DNA of 64,000 bases from Orychophragmus violaceus (lineage: Eukaryota; Streptophyta; Magnoliopsida; Brassicales; Brassicaceae): assembly GCA_030180135.1 (NCBI GenBank), contig CM058239.1:62565823-62629822 (forward strand), read 5' to 3'. Every line of letters starts with the position of its first letter. Positions within the stretch are counted from its first letter, which is position 1. Of the stretch, positions 1 through 9,415 are shown one piece after another. The notes beneath the pieces were generated by a model. The model had not been told where the DNA came from, ran no database searches, and worked only from the letters and a program-made list of their open reading frames with translations. Made by a program: the position numbers and the translations under genes.

Positions 1-3000
1 ATTTAGGTGATCTAAGACAACTATAAGTAAGTTTATGTATGCTCAGAAAGGTAGAATGAGAAGCATGTTATACAAGTTGTTGTTCCTTTCAATCACCCCC
101 AAGTAACACTATTAAGAGACTAGATTCTTTGATCTTGTAAAAGGCCCTATGAGAATCCTAAAAATAACTTTGTAACCAAAACTTTTTGAAACATATATGT
201 CATGGATTGAAGAATTTAGGTGATGTAAGACAACTATAAGTAAGTTTATGTATGCTCAGAAAGGTAGAATGAGAAGCATGTTATACAAGTTGTTGTTCCT
301 TTCAATCACCCCCAAGTAACACTACTAAGAGACTAGAAAGAAACTTTGATCTTGTAAAAGGCCCTATGAGAATCCTAAAAAAAACTTTGTAACCAAAACT
401 TATTGAAACATATATGTCTTGGATTGAAGAATTTAGGTGATGTAAGACAACTATAAGTAAGTTTATGTATGCTCAGAAAGATAGAATGAGAAGCATGTTA
501 TACAAGTTGTTGTTCCTTTCAATCACCCCCAAGTAACACTACTAAGAGACTAGAAAGAAACTTTGATCTTGTAAAAGGCCCTATGAGAATCCTAAAAAAA
601 ACTTTGTAACCAAAACTTATTGAAACATATATGTCTTGGATTGAAGAATTTAGGTGTTGTAAGAACTATAAGTAAGTTTATGTATGCTCAGAAAGGTAGA
701 ATGAGAAGCATGTTATACAAGTTGTTGTTCTTTTCAATCACCCCCAAGTAACACTACTAAGAGACTAGAAAGAAACATTGATCTTGTAAAAGGCCCTATG
801 AGAATCCTAAAAATAACTTTGTAACCAAAACTTTTTGAAACATATATGTCATGGATTGAAGAATTTAGGTGATTAAAGACAACTATAAGTAAGTTTATGT
901 ATGCTCAGAAAGATAGAATGAGAAGCATGTTATACAAGTTGTTGTTCCTTTCAATCACCCCCAAGTAACACTACTAAGAGACTAGATTCTTTGATCTTGT
1001 AAAAGTCCCTATGAGAATCCTAAAAACAACTTTGTAACCAAAACTTCTTGAAACATATATGTCATGGATTGAAGAATTTAGGTGATGTAAGACAACTATA
1101 AGTAAGTTTTCGTATGCTACTAAAGGTAGAATGAGAAGCATGTTATACAAGTTTATGTTCTTTGAACCACCCCTAAGTAACCATAATAAAAGACTAGAAA
1201 GAATCTTTGATCTTCTAAAAGGCCCTATGAGAATCTTAAAAAAAAAACTTTGCAACCAAAACTTCTTGAAACATATATGTCATGGATTGAAGAATTTAGG
1301 TGATGTAAGACAACTATAAGTAAGTTTATGTATGCTCAAAAAGGTAGAATGAGAAGCATGTTATACAAGTTGTTGTTCCTTTCAATCACCCCCAAGTAAC
1401 ACTACTAAGAGACTAGAAAGAAACTTTGATCTTGTAAAAGGCCCTATGAGAATCCTAAAAATAACTTTGTAACCAAAACTTTTTGAAACATATATGTCAT
1501 GGATTGAAGAATTTAGGTGATGTAAGACAACTATAAGTAAGTTTATGTATGCTCAGAAAGATAGAATGAGAAGCATGTTATACAAGTTGTTGTTCCTTTC
1601 AATCACCCCCAAGTAACACTACTAAGAGACTAGAAAGAAACTTTGATCTTGTAAAAGGCCCTATGAGAATCCTAAAAAAAACTTTGTAACCAAAACTTCT
1701 TGAAACATATATGTCATGGATTGAAGAATTTAGGTGTTGTAAGAACTATAAGTAAGTTTATGTATGCTCAGAAATGTAGAATGAGAAGCATGTTATACAA
1801 GTTGTTGTTCTTTTCAATCACCCCCAAGTAACACTACTAAGAGACTAGAAAGAAACTTTGATCTTGTAAAAGGCCCTATGAGAATCCTAAAAATAACTTT
1901 GTAACCAAAACTTTTTGAAACATATATGTCATGGATTGAAGAATTTAGGTGATTAAAGACAACTATAAGTAAGTTTATGTATGCTCAGAAAGATAGAATG
2001 AGAAGCATGTTATACAAGTTGTTGTTCCTTTCAATCACCCCCAAGTAACACTACTAAGAGACTAGATTCTTTGATCTTGTAAAAGGCCCTATGAGAATCC
2101 TAAAAAAAACTTTGTAACCAAAACTTCTTGAAACATATATGTCATGGATTGAAGAATTTAGGTGATGTAAGACAACTATAAGTAAGTTTATGTATGCTCA
2201 AAAAGGTAGAATGAGAAGCATGTTATACAAATTGTTGTTCCTTTCAATCACCCCCAAGTAACACTACTAAGAGACTAGAAAGAAACTTTGATCTTGTAAA
2301 AGGCCCTATGAGAATCCTAAAAATAACTTTGTAACCAAAACTTTTTGAAACATATATGTCATGGATTGAAGAATTTAGGTGATGTAAGACAACTATAAGT
2401 AAGTTTATGTATGCTCAGAAAGGTAGAATGAGAAGCATGTTATACAAGTTGTTGTTCCTTTCAATCACCCCCAAGTAACACTACTAAGAGACTAGAAAGA
2501 AACATTGATCTTGTAAAAGGCCCTATGAGAATCCTAAAAATAACTTTGTAACCAAAACTTTTTGAAACATATATGTCATGGATTGAAGAATTTAGGTGAT
2601 TAAAGACAACTATAAGTAAGTTTATGTATGCTCAGAAAGATAGAATGAGAAGCATGTTATACAAGTTGTTGTTCCTTTCAATCACCCCCAAGTAACACTA
2701 CTAAGAGACTAGATTCTTTGATCTTGTAAAAGTCCCTATGAGAATCCTAAAAACAACTTTGTAACCAAAACTTCTTGAAACATATATGTCATGGATTGAA
2801 GAATTTAGGTGATGTAAGACAACTATAAGTAAGTTTTCGTATGCTACTAAAGGTAGAATGAGAAGCATGTTATACAAGTTTATGTTCTTTGAACCACCCC
2901 TAAGTAACCATAATAAAAGACTAGAAAGAATCTTTGATCTTCTAAAAGGCCCTATGAGAATCTTAAAAAAAAAACTTTGCAACCAAAACTTCTTGAAACA

Positions 3001-3609
3001 TATATGTCATGGATTGAAGAATTTAGGTGATGTAAGACAACTATAAGTAAGTTTATGTATGCTCAAAAAGGTAGAATGAGAAGCATGTTATACAAGTTGT
3101 TGTTCCTTTCAATCACCCCCAAGTAACACTACTAAGAGACTAGAAAGAAACTTTGATCTTGTAAAAGGCCCTATGAGAATCCTAAAAATAACTTTGTAAC
3201 CAAAACTTTTTGAAACATATATGTCATGGATTGAAGAATTTAGGTGATGTAAGACAACTATAAGTAAGTTTATGTATGCTCAGAAAGATAGAATGAGAAG
3301 CATGTTATACAAGTTGTTGTTCCTTTCAATCACCCCCAAGTAACACTACTAAGAGACTAGAAAGAAACTTTGATCTTGTAAAAGGCCCTATGAGAATCCT
3401 AAAAAAAACTTTGTAACCAAAACTTCTTGAAACATATATGTCATGGATTGAAGAATTTAGGTGATGTAAGAACTATAAGTAAGTTTATGTATGCTCAGAA
3501 AGATAGAATGAGAAGCATGTTATACAAGTTGTTGTTCCTTTCAATCACCCCCAAGTAACACTACTAAGAGACTAGAAAGAAACTTTGATCTTGTAAAAGG
3601 CCCTATGAG
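1..3609. repeat. Satellite array block 1 (about 215-bp monomer)
   Basis: Tandem head-to-tail array, cut by the left window edge. The landmark AAGCATGTTATACAAG recurs at 61, 274, 491, 706, 923, 1136 and 1354, giving monomers of 213-218 bp, about 17 copies. Monomers differ in recurring ways: GGTGATGTAAGACAAC, GGTGTTGTAAGAAC, GGTGATTAAAGAC or GGTGATCTAAGAC at one site, and AGAAAGAAACTTTG or a shortened AGATTCTTTG at another. A strongly diverged monomer (with TTTTCGTATGCTACT) occurs near 1131 and 2858, 1727 bp (8 monomers) apart. Short open frames in this monomer are satellite artefacts. A centromeric role is inferred from array structure and the Copia insertions. Confidence 0.96.
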
Positions 3610-4145
3610 TGTTAGAATTAGGAGTTTAGAAGAGATTGAGTGTGTATTGAGGAGTTTAGAGATGAGAGAAGAGGAGAGAATGCGCTAGGGTTTTAAGAGA
3701 GAGAGTAGTAGCCGAGAGAGAGTAAAGAGAGTGTAACTTGGGAAATATGTTCCCTAAATGTGTATTGATGAAATGTGTGTTACAACCTTTAAATAGAGAG
3801 AGATATCTAGGGTATCCAAGACAACAAAACATTAAACAAAGAAGAACAAGACAAAGACTTCATTGGAGAAAGGAGTGTAACGGCTAGGAGTGATAGCGAC
3901 AGGACCTAGTTGGTTCCAAGGAGAGAGAAACCTTGTCCTGACCTAGGGATCAGACCTCTGCTCCTCTGATCAGCTCCAGACCTCCTTGTACTATGTTGGG
4001 GACATAAACAATTCATTTTACAACCGAGATACCTAATTGTTTCTGTCCCCAAAGTCCCCAACTTTGCACAACCTAAAACCGGCTCTTCCTTGTGTAACAC
4101 TTCTTGAATACTTCTTGGATACTTCTTTTATTCTTCAAATCAATA
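3610..4145 (-). repeat. E1 3' LTR (536 bp)
   Basis: Begins TGTTAGAATTAGG and ends CAATA on the plus strand, so in element sense it runs TATTG...CTAACA, a non-canonical TA...CA terminus. A TATA-like TATTTAAA (element sense) lies at 3788-3795. One copy of the motif GTGCAAAGTTGGGG (element sense) is at 4056-4069 in U3. The short open frame at 3906-4100 lies inside the LTR, recurs in the other LTR and is not a gene. Confidence 0.96.
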
Positions 4146-4154
4146 CTCCCCCTC
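4146..4154 (-). promoter_or_regulatory. E1 polypurine tract
   Basis: Element-sense GAGGGGGAG directly abuts the 3' LTR start TATTG. This is the expected primer site for plus-strand DNA synthesis. Confidence 0.93.
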
Positions 4155-4259
4155 AAGCTTGATCATGGAGATGGAGTGATCAAGCTTGGAACCGTAGATA
4201 CTTACCTCATTAAAAACCTTGATATAGAAAAACCACTTGGGATAAAAACTATATCAAGG
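4154..4259 (-). promoter_or_regulatory. E1 twin 3' hairpins before the polypurine tract
   Basis: Two inverted repeats lie between the end of pol and the polypurine tract. Hairpin B: 4154-4165 pairs with 4177-4188 (12 bp, CAAGCTTGATCA). Hairpin A: CCTTGATATAG at 4217-4227 pairs with 4249-4259 (11 bp), around a 21-nt loop containing ACCACTTGGGATAAAA. The same two hairpins, with different stem sequences but similar loop, occur in all six elements of the window. The role is unknown; packaging, dimerisation or plus-strand priming are inferences. Confidence 0.85.
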
Positions 4260-4293
4260 GAAAAAGAGTATAAGCTCTACGGCCTAGGGTTCT

Positions 4294-7200
4294 TCAAGCT
4301 TGAGAGAGGTCAATGAGTCCAAGCTTAGGAAGAATGAACTCACAAACCTTCAAGCTAGCAGCCTTGGTGAAGATGTCTGCTAGTTGATCCGAGCTTCTTG
4401 TGTAACAAGGTAAGATCACACCTTCTTGAACCTTCTGCCTCACCTTGTGACAATCCACCTCTATGTGCTTTGTTCTCTCATGAAACACTGAGTTGGAAGC
4501 TATGTGTATTGCAGCCTGATTATCACAATGCATTGTGATTGGAGTTGGTTGATCAATGCCCAAATCTTCAAGCAAAGCCTTCAGCCATGTCAACTCATTT
4601 GTAAGCTTCCTCATTGCTCTATACTCTGCCTCTGCACTTGAACAAGACACCACCTTCTGCTTCTTTGTTTTCCAAGTCACAAGATTGCCTCCAATGAATG
4701 TACAATAGCCTGAAGTGGACCTCCTATCTTGTCTATCTCCTGCCCAATCTGCATCACAATATCCTACAATCTCTGTGCTTTGGTTGCACCCCATCCATAT
4801 CCCTTGGCCAGGAGATCCATTGAGGTACCTTAGGATCCGGTCCACCATGTTCCAATGATGCATCAATGGAGCTTGCATATGCTGGCTCACCTGGTTCACA
4901 GCAAAACACAAATCAGGCCGTGTAATGGTAAGATAAATCAGCTTACCAACCATCCTCCTATAGAGTGTAATGTCTCCAAATGGCTCCTTTGCAATCTCCC
5001 CCTCTCTTGTGACTTTGTAGCCTTCTTCAAGAGGTGTCTTGGCTGTCTTTCCATTGAGCTTACCTGCTTCACTCAATAAATCAAGAGTGTACTTCCTTTG
5101 TGATAAGAAGAGGCCTTCTTTAGACCGGCACACTTCTATCCCTAGGAAGTACTTTAGTTCACCAAGATCCTTGATATCAAACACAGATTTCAAATGATCT
5201 TTGCAAGCTTGAATTCCTACCTTGTCACTCCCTGAGATGATGATATCATCTACATAAATGAGAATGACAACAATACCTTCTTGGCTTGATTGAGTGAAGA
5301 GAGTATGATCAGCCTCTGATCTACTAAAACCCTTTTCCATGAGAGTTGTGCTTAGCTTGTGGTACCAAGCTCTAGGAGATTGTTTGAGACCATAGATTGC
5401 CTTCTTCAACCTCAGAACCTTTCCTTGTGTTACCATGCCTTCAAGACCAGGTGGTGGAGTCATGTAAACCTCATCCTCTAGCTCTCCTTGGAGGAATGCA
5501 TTCTTGACATCCATTTGATGCAAATCCCACTCCAAGTTTGTTGCTAAGGACAGAATCACTCTCACTGTATGAAGCTTGGCTACTGGTGCAAAAGTGTCTC
5601 TATAATCCTCTCCATAGGTTTGTGTAAACCCTCTTGCAACTAATCTGGCCTTGTACCTCTCTATCTCTCCATTGCTCTTGTACTTGATAGTGAAAACCCA
5701 TTTGGAACTCACTGCCCTCTTCTTCCTTGGTAAATCTGTTTCATACCAAGTGTTGTTGTTTTCCATTGCCTTGATCTCTTCTCCAACTGCATCAGTCCAC
5801 TTCTTGTGCTCCTTAGCTTCTTCATAGGTTTTAGGAACCCATTCAGCATCAATAGCACCCATAAATACCTTGTGCTCAGTTGGGAAGTGAGCAAGTGTGC
5901 AAACAGCTTGTGTTGGATGAGCTACTGCCTTGCAATTGTAGTAAACCCTAGTCTTCATCCATTCAGACGGGTCCTTTCTCTCTCTAGTACTTCTTCTAAG
6001 CCCTTGAACCGGCTGTTGATGTTGTACTACTTCAGGTTCCTCTTGCACTACAGATTCCTCTTGCATAGCTTCAGGTTCCATTTGTTGGCCAACAATCTCT
6101 TCTCTATCATCTTGATCATGTGTGGCAGAACCATCAGCTTGTGGTTCCTCTTGTGATTCTCCATTGCCCTCCTCATGATCAAGATGAGTAGGCTCATCCA
6201 CAATGTTAGTTTCCTCAGCCGGTTTATCCACTTGAGTCGCCTCACTCCTCTTTGGCTGAGCAATTCCCAGGCTCTCTAAGATCCTCCTTAGGTTATTGGC
6301 ACGGTCAGAAGGGTTATTAGGAAGGTCCTTAAGGCTCTCCCAACTCTTCTCTTCATAGAAACCCTTTGACTCCACAAACTTGACATCTCTAGAGACTAAT
6401 ACCCTTCTAGTCTCAGGTACATAGCACTTGTACCCTCTCTGGTTTGTAGAATACCCAATGAACATTGCTTTGACACTCTTATGATCAAGCTTATCTCTCT
6501 GCTCTCCTGGTTTTAAAACAAAACACAAACATCCAAACACACGTAAGTGATGAATTGAAGGTTTAGTTTTGTTCAATACCTGATATGGTGAAGCATCTTG
6601 TAGAACTCTTGTGGGTGTCCTATTGATTAGATAGCAAGCAGACATCACAGCATCACTCCAAAACCTTTTGGGAACATTTGTATGAAACATGATTGATCTG
6701 GCCACCTCCATCAAGTGTCTATTCTTCCTCTCAGCCACACCATTCTGTTGTGGAGTGTATGGACAACTTGTTTGGTGAATGATCCCATGTTTTGCAAGAT
6801 GATGTTTGAATGCATTGCTTGTGTATTCCCCACCATTATCTGACCTAAATATCTTAATCTTGGCATTGAAATTGTTAGATACATAGGTTTGAAAGTTCAT
6901 GAATGCTTCTAACACCCTATCTTTAGATTGAATCAAAGTTAACCAAGTATACTTGGATTTCTCATCAATGAATGTCACAAAGTACTTATGATTTTCTCTA
7001 GAAACACATGGAGCAGTCCAAACATCAGAGTGAACAAGATCAAAGCAGTTTGCATACACGGTTTTAGAACTAGGGAAGACTGATTTGCAATGTTTTCCAA
7101 GGATACATGCTTCACAATCATCATTTTTAAAAGAAACAAAGGGCAACATTAAACCTAAAGCACGAGAGTGAGGGTGACCAAGTCTAGCATGCCATACAGA

Positions 7201-8703
7201 ATCATTAACTAGAGTAGAACTAAAAACAGAAGCAGATAATTCAGATGCAAGGTTGGTGTCTTCAAGCATGTATAACTCATCCTTTGTCACACCCTTTCCA
7301 AGCAACTTACTTGTCTTAATATCCTGAAAAATCACATCATTAGGACTGAAGATAACATTGCATTTAAGATCAGTAGCTACTCTCTTAACACTCAACAAGT
7401 TTGATGTAAAACTAGGCATATAAAAGGCTTTTGATTCTCTGTCAAACAACCTAACATTTCCTATGCCTTTAATTGGAATCCTTTCACCATTAGCAATCAC
7501 AACATTCCCTAGAGCAGGCTTAACATCTCTAATCAAGTTCAAATCACTAATCATGTGATGTGAAGCCCCTGAATCTACTATCAAAGGTTTATGATCAACT
7601 ATCAAGGACTTGTGATTGATTAAAGCATGAAAGGAACTACCATACACATTACCAGAACTCTCCTTGAAGGCTTTGATGAGAGCATCAAGATCAGACCTCC
7701 TCACCAAGTCATTTTGAGGCGCCACATTAGGAGCAGGAGCAAAGGCTGGTATCATCTCTCTACAATCATTCCCACCATGGTTTGATGAAGTAGAAGCACT
7801 AGGCGCAGCAGGACCAGCTAGGGTTGATTCACTTGAGTAATGAGCTCTCTGGTCCTTGAACTTGTTGTTGTTGAAGGCCGGTTTGAGGTGGGGATGAAGC
7901 AGCCAGCATTTGTCCTTGAAATGCCCCTTTCTCTTGCAATGGTCACATACACCCGGGACTCTTCTCTCCTCAGGTTTGTAGGCACCTTTGTGAGCAGTAG
8001 CAAGCTCACCTTTCCTTCCAAACAGCCCAAAAGATCCCTGCTCCTTTTGGATTTGAGCACACACTTCATCTAGATTTGGGAGAGTTTCTGCCCTTAACAT
8101 GTGTTTGATCAAGCCATTGTAAGATGGGTTTAGGGTTAGCAGGAGAGCAAACACCTTGTCTTGCTCCCTCCTCTCATTTAGAACCTGTGGATCAACTGTT
8201 GGTGGCCTCAGCATTTCCAACTCTGCCCACAATGATCTAAACTTCCCAAAGTGTTGCTTAAACTCCATATCTTCTTGGCTCAGATTGTTGATGGCCATCT
8301 TGACTTCAAACACCCTACTGAGGTTGGACATGTTGCCATAGACCTTGTACAAGGTGTCCCATAAGTCCTTAGAGCTCTCACAGTAGGAGTATGCTTCCAA
8401 CAGAAACGGTTCAAGTGAGCTTTGAAGAATGGACAGAACATGTTGGTCTCCTTGGATCCAAGCTTCTTCATCTTCAAGGGCTGCTTCTCCAACAGCTTCC
8501 TCATCAGCCTTAGCCTCAGCCTCAGCTTCACCTTTAGCAGCTTCACCTTTGGGCTCAGCTTTCTTCATCTTCATTGGAGCAGTGTCACATAAGACATGCT
8601 TCCACAAGCCTCTTCCACCAAGAGCACTTTTGGCCATTCTAGCCCACACCAAGTAGTTGGCTCCTTTTAGAGTCACTGGAATAATCACTCTTGAGTTCTC
8701 CAT
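4294..8703 (-). CDS. E1 Gag-Pol polyprotein (Ty1/copia)
   Basis: Single uninterrupted 1469-residue polyprotein. The start is the Met at 8703 (MENSRVIIPV), matching the E2 start; an upstream in-frame Met at 8727 would add 8 residues. Domains in order: Copia gag; CCHC zinc knuckle C253-C266 (CDHCKRKGHFKDKC); aspartic protease with D-S-G at 377-379; integrase zinc site H505, H510, C530, C533; integrase catalytic D560, D622, E658 (exact D,D-35-E); acidic linker and RRSTRERKDPSEW; reverse transcriptase with YVDD at about 1150-1153; RNase H with D1317, E1358 and D1394. All catalytic residues I looked for are present. The protein would assemble virus-like particles, reverse-transcribe the RNA and integrate the cDNA. 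Confidence 0.97.
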   Translation of the reverse strand: MENSRVIIPVTLKGANYLVWARMAKSALGGRGLWKHVLCDTAPMKMKKAEPKGEAAKGEAEAEAKADEEAVGEAALEDEEAWIQGDQHVLSILQSSLEPFLLEAYSYCESSKDLWDTLYKVYGNMSNLSRVFEVKMAINNLSQEDMEFKQHFGKFRSLWAELEMLRPPTVDPQVLNERREQDKVFALLLTLNPSYNGLIKHMLRAETLPNLDEVCAQIQKEQGSFGLFGRKGELATAHKGAYKPEERRVPGVCDHCKRKGHFKDKCWLLHPHLKPAFNNNKFKDQRAHYSSESTLAGPAAPSASTSSNHGGNDCREMIPAFAPAPNVAPQNDLVRRSDLDALIKAFKESSGNVYGSSFHALINHKSLIVDHKPLIVDSGASHHMISDLNLIRDVKPALGNVVIANGERIPIKGIGNVRLFDRESKAFYMPSFTSNLLSVKRVATDLKCNVIFSPNDVIFQDIKTSKLLGKGVTKDELYMLEDTNLASELSASVFSSTLVNDSVWHARLGHPHSRALGLMLPFVSFKNDDCEACILGKHCKSVFPSSKTVYANCFDLVHSDVWTAPCVSRENHKYFVTFIDEKSKYTWLTLIQSKDRVLEAFMNFQTYVSNNFNAKIKIFRSDNGGEYTSNAFKHHLAKHGIIHQTSCPYTPQQNGVAERKNRHLMEVARSIMFHTNVPKRFWSDAVMSACYLINRTPTRVLQDASPYQVLNKTKPSIHHLRVFGCLCFVLKPGEQRDKLDHKSVKAMFIGYSTNQRGYKCYVPETRRVLVSRDVKFVESKGFYEEKSWESLKDLPNNPSDRANNLRRILESLGIAQPKRSEATQVDKPAEETNIVDEPTHLDHEEGNGESQEEPQADGSATHDQDDREEIVGQQMEPEAMQEESVVQEEPEVVQHQQPVQGLRRSTRERKDPSEWMKTRVYYNCKAVAHPTQAVCTLAHFPTEHKVFMGAIDAEWVPKTYEEAKEHKKWTDAVGEEIKAMENNNTWYETDLPRKKRAVSSKWVFTIKYKSNGEIERYKARLVARGFTQTYGEDYRDTFAPVAKLHTVRVILSLATNLEWDLHQMDVKNAFLQGELEDEVYMTPPPGLEGMVTQGKVLRLKKAIYGLKQSPRAWYHKLSTTLMEKGFSRSEADHTLFTQSSQEGIVVILIYVDDIIISGSDKVGIQACKDHLKSVFDIKDLGELKYFLGIEVCRSKEGLFLSQRKYTLDLLSEAGKLNGKTAKTPLEEGYKVTREGEIAKEPFGDITLYRRMVGKLIYLTITRPDLCFAVNQVSQHMQAPLMHHWNMVDRILRYLNGSPGQGIWMGCNQSTEIVGYCDADWAGDRQDRRSTSGYCTFIGGNLVTWKTKKQKVVSCSSAEAEYRAMRKLTNELTWLKALLEDLGIDQPTPITMHCDNQAAIHIASNSVFHERTKHIEVDCHKVRQKVQEGVILPCYTRSSDQLADIFTKAASLKVCEFILPKLGLIDLSQA
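4995..5003 (-). promoter_or_regulatory. E1 internal polypurine-like tract
   Basis: Element-sense GAGGGGGAG, identical to the 3' polypurine tract but inside pol, 849 bp upstream of it, encoded by the Glu-Gly-Glu codons of REGEIA. Similar tracts sit at nearly the same distance in all six elements. A central-PPT role is an inference. Confidence 0.5.
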
Positions 8704-8731
8704 GACTGAGCAAAGAGGGAGTATCAAGAGA
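8684..8731 (-). promoter_or_regulatory. E1 hairpin around the gag start codon
   Basis: CTCTTGA at 8688-8694 pairs with TCAAGAG at 8724-8730, enclosing the gag ATG (8703-8701). The 20 bp ending at the ATG (8684-8703) also occur exactly in non-autonomous E6 (60526-60545), and close copies occur in E5. In E2 the stem carries a compensatory change. A packaging or dimer signal is possible but not shown. Confidence 0.6.
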
Positions 8732-8866
8732 AAGTGGTTTCAAAAGGTTTAGAACAAAAGAGTATACAGCCGGGTATAGAAGAAGTAAGAGTAACCGAGA
8801 GTTAAGAGTAAGAACAAGGGAGTTTTCAAGAGTTTTGCGGAAGTAAGAGTGGTTCAGGAGCTTGAA
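8704..8866 (-). other. E1 5' leader between primer-binding site and gag
   Basis: Untranslated leader of about 160 nt. It contains ACTTCCGCAA (element sense; TTGCGGAA at 8835-8842 on the plus strand), 38 nt from the PBS start, which is complementary to the D arm of plant initiator tRNA as I recall it. Nothing else is recognised. Confidence 0.6.
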
Positions 8867-8879
8867 GGCTCTGATACCA
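8867..8879 (-). promoter_or_regulatory. E1 primer-binding site (tRNA-iMet)
   Basis: Element-sense TGGTATCAGAGCC, immediately next to the 5' LTR end CTAACA, complementary to the 3' end of initiator methionine tRNA over 13 nt. Confidence 0.95.
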
Positions 8880-9415
8880 TGTTAGAATTAGGAGTTTAGA
8901 AGAGATTGAGTGTGTATTGAGGAGTTTAGAGATGAGAGAAGAGGAGAGAATGCGCTAGGGTTTTAAGAGAGAGAGTAGTAGCCGAGAGAGAGTAAAGAGA
9001 GTGTAACTTGGGAAATATGTTCCCTAAATGTGTATTGATGAAATGTGTGTTACAACCTTTAAATAGAGAGAGATATCTAGGGTATCCAAGACAACAAAAC
9101 ATTAAACAAAGAAGAACAAGACAAAGACTTCATTGGAGAAAGGAGTGTAACGGCTAGGAGTGATAGCGACATGACCTAGTTGGTTCCAAGGAGAGAGAAA
9201 CCTTGTCCTGACCTAGGGATCAGACCTCTGCTCCTCTGATCAGCTCCAGACCTCCTTGTACTATGTTGGGGACATAAACAATTCATTTTACAACCGAGAT
9301 ACCTAATTGTTTCTGTCCCCAAAGTCCCCAACTTTGCACAACCTAAAACCGGCTCTTCCTTGTGTAACACTTCTTGAATACTTCTTGGATACTTCTTTTA
9401 TTCTTCAAATCAATA
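8880..9415 (-). repeat. E1 5' LTR (536 bp)
   Basis: Same length as the left LTR with one difference seen (9172). TATA-like TATTTAAA in element sense lies at 9058-9065. It would drive transcription towards lower coordinates. Confidence 0.96.

Larger units (their letters stand above)
3610..9415 (-). mobile_element. E1: autonomous Ty1/copia LTR retrotransposon, intact
   Basis: Complete 5.8-kb element inserted in the satellite. It is flanked by the 5-bp target duplication ATGAG (3605-3609 and 9416-9420), which restores a normal monomer if the element is removed. In element sense the order is 5' LTR (9415-8880), tRNA-iMet primer-binding site, gag-pol, two hairpins, polypurine tract, 3' LTR (4145-3610). 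The integrase-before-reverse-transcriptase order makes it Ty1/copia. The two LTRs differ at only one position that I found (3902 G versus 9172 T), so insertion is recent. With an uninterrupted polyprotein it is a plausible active helper for the non-autonomous elements nearby. Confidence 0.97.

Noticed and set aside
974..1319. Repeated 93-aa and 62-aa open frames on opposite strands, in 11 and more places
   Set aside because: They lie entirely within the diverged satellite monomer, overlap each other antisense, and copy number follows the array; no protein-like features.
1..3609. CRISPR-like or direct-repeat regulatory array
   Set aside because: Monomers are contiguous 213-218-bp satellites with no unique spacers, in a plant context.
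3906..4100. 64-aa frame, repeated at 9176-9370
   Set aside because: Inside both E1 LTRs, with no start context or domain.
5806..6156. Plus-strand frames opposite E1 pol (and similar ones opposite E2 and E3)
   Set aside because: Antisense shadows of real polyprotein frames, with no independent support.
8704..8727. Longer E1 polyprotein starting at 8727
   Set aside because: The Met at 8703 matches the E2 gag start MENSRVII, and the extra 8 residues lie inside the hairpin leader.
3610..9415. Assignment of E1 to a named centromere-targeting Copia family (for example Tal1 or Evade)
   Set aside because: I cannot compare the sequences here; location alone is not enough.
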